From: Pseudomonadota bacterium
GTDB lineage: Bacteria; Pseudomonadota; Alphaproteobacteria; Rhizobiales; Xanthobacteraceae
Length of the DNA stretch: 8,186 bases
Direction of reading: 5' to 3'
Assembly: GCA_023391175.1 (NCBI GenBank)
Contig: JAEWBL010000147.1
Location: 1 to 8,186, forward strand
This document shows positions 4,813-8,186 of the stretch, in pieces. Numbering within the stretch: position 1 is the first letter of the stretch; each line of letters begins with the position of its first letter. Below the pieces are notes generated by a model. It saw nothing but the letters and a program-made list of their open reading frames with translations, searched no databases and had not been told where the DNA came from. Position numbers and translations under genes: made by a program.

Positions 4813-6474
4813 ATGATGCGGCTGCCCCTTTCCGTCCCGACGGCTCACGTCTCTCCCTCGCGCACCCTGCGAAACCTGTTTCTGGCCCTTTTCGCCGTGT
4901 TGATGGCCGGGATCTTCGTCTCGGCCCCGGTTCGCGCGCAGGGCCAGCCGGACATCTCCGGCATCGTCGCCAAATTCGGCAACGACAGCTATTCCGACAC
5001 CACTGACGCCATCGCCGCGCTCGCCACCTCGGGCAGCCCGCAGGCGGCTGCCGTCGTGGAAGCGCTGGCTGCCGGCACCCTGCTCTATGATCCGGCGACA
5101 AAGGCCGTCTTCATCCGCACCTCCGGCGGCATGGCCGATGCGGCCACCGGCACCATCGTCGGCAATGCCCCGGCCAATCTGTCGCCGGTGCGGGCCAACA
5201 ACCGCGTCCGCCGCGCGCTGGACGCCGCGGCCGGGGCGCTCACGCTGCTCAACCCAGATCCGGCAAAGCGGCTCGATGCGGCGGGCGCCGTGTTCAAGTC
5301 GCGTGACGCTGCAGCTCTCCCCACGGTCGAGGCGGCCATCGCCAAGGAGACCGTGCCGGCGGTGAAGGCCGCGCTGGCGCAGGCGCGCGCCGCCATCCTC
5401 ATCGGCAAGGCCGACGCGCCCGAGGCCGACCGCCGCGCCGCCATCCAGCTCATCGCCGCGCGCGGTGATCAGGAATCCATCAGCCTGCTGCGCAGCCTGC
5501 CCGCGAATTCGCCTCCGGCCCTCAAGGCTGCAGCGGAGGCGGGGATCACGAAGGCCGAGGAGAGCCTCAAATTCTGGGCCGTGGCGCAGAACGTCTGGTA
5601 CGGCCTCTCCCTCGGTTCCGTGCTGCTGCTGGCGGCCATCGGCCTCGCCATCACCTTCGGCGTGATGGGCGTCATCAACATGGCCCATGGCGAGATGGTG
5701 ATGCTTGGGGCCTACACTACCTTCGTGGTGCAGGAACTCATCCGCCAGAAGGCGCCCTATCTGTTCGACTGGTCGCTCACCATCGCCCTGCCGCTGGCCT
5801 TCCTGTTTACCGCGCTGGTGGGCATCCTCATCGAGCGCACGGTCATCCGCTTCCTCTACGGCCGGCCGCTGGAAACCCTGCTCGCCACCTGGGGTGTCTC
5901 GCTGATCCTCCAGCAGGCGGTGCGCAGCGTGTTCGGCCCGACCAACCAGGAGGTCGGCGCCCCCTCCTGGATGTCCGGCGCGTTCCAGATCGGGCAATTG
6001 TCCATCACCTACAACCGGCTCTGGATCATCTGCTTCGCTCTGATCGTGTTCTTCACCCTGCTGCTGGTGCTGAGGCGAACGCCGCTCGGCCTCTATGTGC
6101 GGGCGGTGACGCAGAACCGGCGCATGGCCGCGGCCATGGGCATCCGCACCGGCCGCATCGATGCGCTCACCTTCGGCCTCGGCTCGGGCATCGCCGGCAT
6201 CGCCGGGGTGGCGCTCTCGCAGATCGACAATGTGAGCCCCAACCTCGGTCAGGGCTACATCATCGACAGCTTCATGGTGGTGGTGTTCGGCGGCGTCGGA
6301 AACCTCTGGGGCACGCTGGTGGGCGCCTTCACGCTGGGCGTGGCCAACAAGCTGCTGGAGCCCTTTGCCGGCGCCGTGCTGGGCAAGATCCTACTGCTCG
6401 TCTTCATCATCCTGTTCATCCAGAAGCGCCCGCGCGGCCTGTTCGCGCTCAAGGGCCGGGCGGTGGAATCATGA
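4813..6474 (+). CDS. urtB: UrtB, first urea ABC transporter permease with N-terminal extension (553 aa)
   Basis: UrtB is the LivH-like inner-membrane subunit of the urea transporter. Residues 1-42 look like a signal peptide (FLALFAVLMAGIFVSA, cut near VRA 40-42). Residues 43-255 form an Ala-rich, mostly helical region outside the usual permease core. The permease (about 256-553) has the family segment GVMGVINMAHGEMVMLGAY (283-301), the cytoplasmic loop AVTQNRRMAAAMGI (431-444) expected to contact the ATPases, and GLGSGIAGIAGVALSQI (455-471). Such an extension is known in proteobacterial UrtB; its job is unclear. The start at 4813 is the most upstream ATG giving a signal peptide. Its likely ribosome site GGAG (4797-4800) is 12 bases away, rather far, and ATG at 4816 is an alternative. 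It is 182 bases after urtA and overlaps urtC by ATGA. Confidence 0.94.
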   Translation: MMRLPLSVPTAHVSPSRTLRNLFLALFAVLMAGIFVSAPVRAQGQPDISGIVAKFGNDSYSDTTDAIAALATSGSPQAAAVVEALAAGTLLYDPATKAVFIRTSGGMADAATGTIVGNAPANLSPVRANNRVRRALDAAAGALTLLNPDPAKRLDAAGAVFKSRDAAALPTVEAAIAKETVPAVKAALAQARAAILIGKADAPEADRRAAIQLIAARGDQESISLLRSLPANSPPALKAAAEAGITKAEESLKFWAVAQNVWYGLSLGSVLLLAAIGLAITFGVMGVINMAHGEMVMLGAYTTFVVQELIRQKAPYLFDWSLTIALPLAFLFTALVGILIERTVIRFLYGRPLETLLATWGVSLILQQAVRSVFGPTNQEVGAPSWMSGAFQIGQLSITYNRLWIICFALIVFFTLLLVLRRTPLGLYVRAVTQNRRMAAAMGIRTGRIDALTFGLGSGIAGIAGVALSQIDNVSPNLGQGYIIDSFMVVVFGGVGNLWGTLVGAFTLGVANKLLEPFAGAVLGKILLLVFIILFIQKRPRGLFALKGRAVES

Positions 6475-7604
6475 ACCGCACCCGCATCATCGACCGCACC
6501 GGCGGCATCTTCCTCATCGTGGTGCTGGCGGCGGGGGTGCTCATCCCCGCGTCCAACCTGCTGCTGCCCGCCGGCAATCCGCTGCATGTGCCGGACTACA
6601 TGATCCCGCTGCTCGGCAAGTATCTGTGCTACGCGCTGCTCGCCGTGTCGGTGGATCTGGTGTGGGGCTATTGCGGGGTGCTGTCCCTCGGCCACGGCGC
6701 CTTCTTCGCCCTCGGCGGCTACGCCATGGGCATGTACCTCATGCGCCAGATCGGGACGCGCGGCGTCTATGGCAATCCGGTGCTGCCCGATTTCATGGTG
6801 TTCCTGAACTACAAGGAACTGCCCTGGTTCTGGGAAGGCTTCAACATCTTCCCGTTCGCCATGCTCATGGTGGTGCTGGTACCGGGGGCGCTCGCCTTCG
6901 TGTTTGGCTGGTTCGCCTTCCGCTCGCGCGTCACCGGCGTCTATCTCTCCATCATCACCCAGGCGATGACCTTCGCGCTCATGCTCGCATTCTTCCGGAA
7001 CGACATGGGCTTCGGCGGCAATAATGGCCTCACCGATTTCAAGGACATCCTGGGCTTCCCGATCGCCGCCCCCTCGACGCGCCTGACGCTGTTCTTCCTC
7101 TCCGCATTGGCCTTAGCGGCGGGCTATCTGCTCTGCCGGGCGCTCGTCACCTCCAAATACGGCAAGGTGCTGGTGGCTGTGCGCGACGCGGAGAGCCGCA
7201 CGCGGTTCCTCGGCTACCGGGTGGAGAACTACAAGCTGGTCGCCTGGGTGCTCTCGGCCATGCTGGCCGGCGTCGCCGGGGCGCTCTACGTGCCGCAGGT
7301 GGGCATCATCAACCCGTCCGAATTCGCTCCGGCCCAGTCCATCGAGATGGTGATCTGGGTGGCGGTGGGCGGGCGCGGCACGCTGGTGGGGGCGGCGCTT
7401 GGCGCGCTGATCGTCAATGCCGGCAAGACCTGGTTCACCGGCGTGCTGCCGGAGGCCTGGCTGTTCGCCCTCGGTGCGCTGTTCGTGCTGGTGACCCTGT
7501 TCCTGCCCAAGGGGGTGCTCGGCCTTGCGGCGAACATCTCCGAGAAGTGGAAGGCCCGCCGGCCGTCCTCTGAGCCCACACCCAGCGCGACACCGGCGGA
7601 GTGA
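6471..7604 (+). CDS. urtC: UrtC, second urea ABC transporter permease (377 aa)
   Basis: UrtC is the LivM-like membrane subunit that forms the urea channel together with UrtB. The start ATG overlaps the urtB stop (ATGA, 6471-6474), a sign of coupled translation that fits equal amounts of the two subunits. A short basic N terminus (MNRTRIIDR) leads to the first helix (about 12-28). Family segments are WGYCGVLSLGHGAFFALGGY (65-84), FGGNNGLTDF (181-190), the ATPase-coupling loop AVRDAESRTRFLGY (236-249), and WVAVGGRGTLVGAALGAL (296-313). The C-terminal tail after residue 357 is hydrophilic and rich in Pro, Ser and Thr. Length is normal for UrtC. It is followed by urtD after five bases. Confidence 0.95.
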   Translation: MNRTRIIDRTGGIFLIVVLAAGVLIPASNLLLPAGNPLHVPDYMIPLLGKYLCYALLAVSVDLVWGYCGVLSLGHGAFFALGGYAMGMYLMRQIGTRGVYGNPVLPDFMVFLNYKELPWFWEGFNIFPFAMLMVVLVPGALAFVFGWFAFRSRVTGVYLSIITQAMTFALMLAFFRNDMGFGGNNGLTDFKDILGFPIAAPSTRLTLFFLSALALAAGYLLCRALVTSKYGKVLVAVRDAESRTRFLGYRVENYKLVAWVLSAMLAGVAGALYVPQVGIINPSEFAPAQSIEMVIWVAVGGRGTLVGAALGALIVNAGKTWFTGVLPEAWLFALGALFVLVTLFLPKGVLGLAANISEKWKARRPSSEPTPSATPAE

Positions 7605-7609
7605 GCCCC

Positions 7610-8186
7610 ATGAGCATGCTGTCTCCCTCCACCGATCCCTATGCCGTCAAGTCGCAGGGTGCGCTCTCGCTGGAGGCTGAACTCGGCTTCCTGAAAGACG
7701 AGCAGCCCGCCCCGGACCGAATGGCCCTGACCTCGGCGCTGCTCTATCTCGACAACATCACCGTCTCCTTCGACGGCTTCCGGGCGCTGAACGCGCTCTC
7801 CCTCGTCATCGGCGAGGCGGAGATGCGGGCCATCATCGGCCCCAACGGCGCGGGCAAGACGACGATGATGGACGTCATCACCGGCAAGACCCGCCCCAAC
7901 CAGGGCGTCGCCCTGTTCGCGGGCACCAACGACCTCACGACCCTGAACGAGGCATCCATCGCCCAGCTCGGCATCGGCCGGAAATTCCAGACCCCGACCG
8001 TATTCGACATGCACTCCGTGGAGGACAACATCCTCCTCGCGGTGAAGGCCGATCGACGCCCCTTCGCCAACATCGAGTGGAACCCGAGCCGCCACGAGCG
8101 CGAGCGGGTGGAGGAGTTGCTGGAGCGCGTGCGCCTGAAGGACAGCCGCTACCGCCGCGCCGGCGATCTCTCCCACGGCCAGAAGC
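7610..8186 (+). CDS. urtD: UrtD, urea ABC transporter ATP-binding protein (partial, first 192 aa)
   Basis: UrtD is one of two cytoplasmic ATPases that power urea import; UrtE is expected to follow outside the window. The frame is open from ATG 7610 to the end of the window with no stop. GGAG (7598-7601) lies 8 bases upstream; a second ATG at 7616 is possible. The Walker A motif GPNGAGKTT (77-85), the Q-loop GRKFQTPTVF (123-132, Gln127) and the ABC signature LSHGQK (187-192) are visible. The form LSHGQK rather than LSGGQ is typical of UrtD. Walker B and the H-loop are beyond the edge. About 43 residues precede the first strand of the ATPase domain (LLYLDNITVSFDGF), a longer N terminus than in LivG. 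It is in the same transcription unit as urtB and urtC. Confidence 0.95.
   Translation, partial: MSMLSPSTDPYAVKSQGALSLEAELGFLKDEQPAPDRMALTSALLYLDNITVSFDGFRALNALSLVIGEAEMRAIIGPNGAGKTTMMDVITGKTRPNQGVALFAGTNDLTTLNEASIAQLGIGRKFQTPTVFDMHSVEDNILLAVKADRRPFANIEWNPSRHERERVEELLERVRLKDSRYRRAGDLSHGQK

Noticed and set aside
4585..5997. Minus-strand open frame of 470 codons opposite urtB
   Set aside because: Antisense shadow spanning the urtA end, terminator and urtB; Arg/Gly-rich and without domain features.
7286..8176. Minus-strand open frame of 296 codons opposite urtC and urtD
   Set aside because: Antisense shadow of two unambiguous transporter genes.

Overview
The window is GC-rich DNA whose protein families, codon use and promoter types point to an alphaproteobacterium, most likely of the order Hyphomicrobiales (Rhizobiales). 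A family-level guess such as Xanthobacteraceae is inference from overall resemblance only. Most of the window is recognisable metabolism. It shows no phage, insertion sequence, CRISPR array or rRNA/tRNA gene, and I did not find a new multi-gene system. The most interesting parts are regulatory signals and two very small genes.

Left part (1-2964). The 5' end of a membrane-protein gene, possibly HdeD/DUF308-like, leaves the window on the minus strand (1-152). Divergent from it is an 83-residue orphan protein resembling the Nif11 leader-peptide family (308-559). It converges, with four bases between stop codons, on mgtE, a complete Mg2+ channel/transporter gene (minus, 564-1904). Upstream of mgtE on the same strand is a beta-class carbonic anhydrase (minus, 2094-2705, GTG start). 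Divergent from that is a 25-residue single-span membrane protein (2849-2926). It is preceded by an exact match to the promoter consensus of the alphaproteobacterial general-stress sigma factor EcfG (GGAAC-N17-CGTT) and followed by a 14-bp stem hairpin.

Intergenic region (2965-3319). About 355 bases without a supported gene lead to the urea transport operon. They hold a perfect 6+6 inverted repeat (3118-3142) and an exact sigma-54 promoter (TGGCACG-N4-TTGCT, 3253-3268), so the operon is probably switched on under nitrogen limitation by an enhancer-binding activator such as NtrC.

Right part (3320-8186). urtA, urtB, urtC and the first part of urtD lie in order on the plus strand and encode a branched-chain-amino-acid-type ABC transporter for urea. 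UrtA is the periplasmic urea-binding protein, UrtB and UrtC are the two membrane permeases, and UrtD is the first ATPase; urtE is expected beyond the edge. urtA is separated from urtBCD by a terminator-like hairpin with a T tract and by a second long hairpin with a GCAA loop. This fits higher expression of the binding protein than of the membrane parts. urtB and urtC overlap by ATGA, and urtC and urtD are five bases apart, so these three are translated as one unit.
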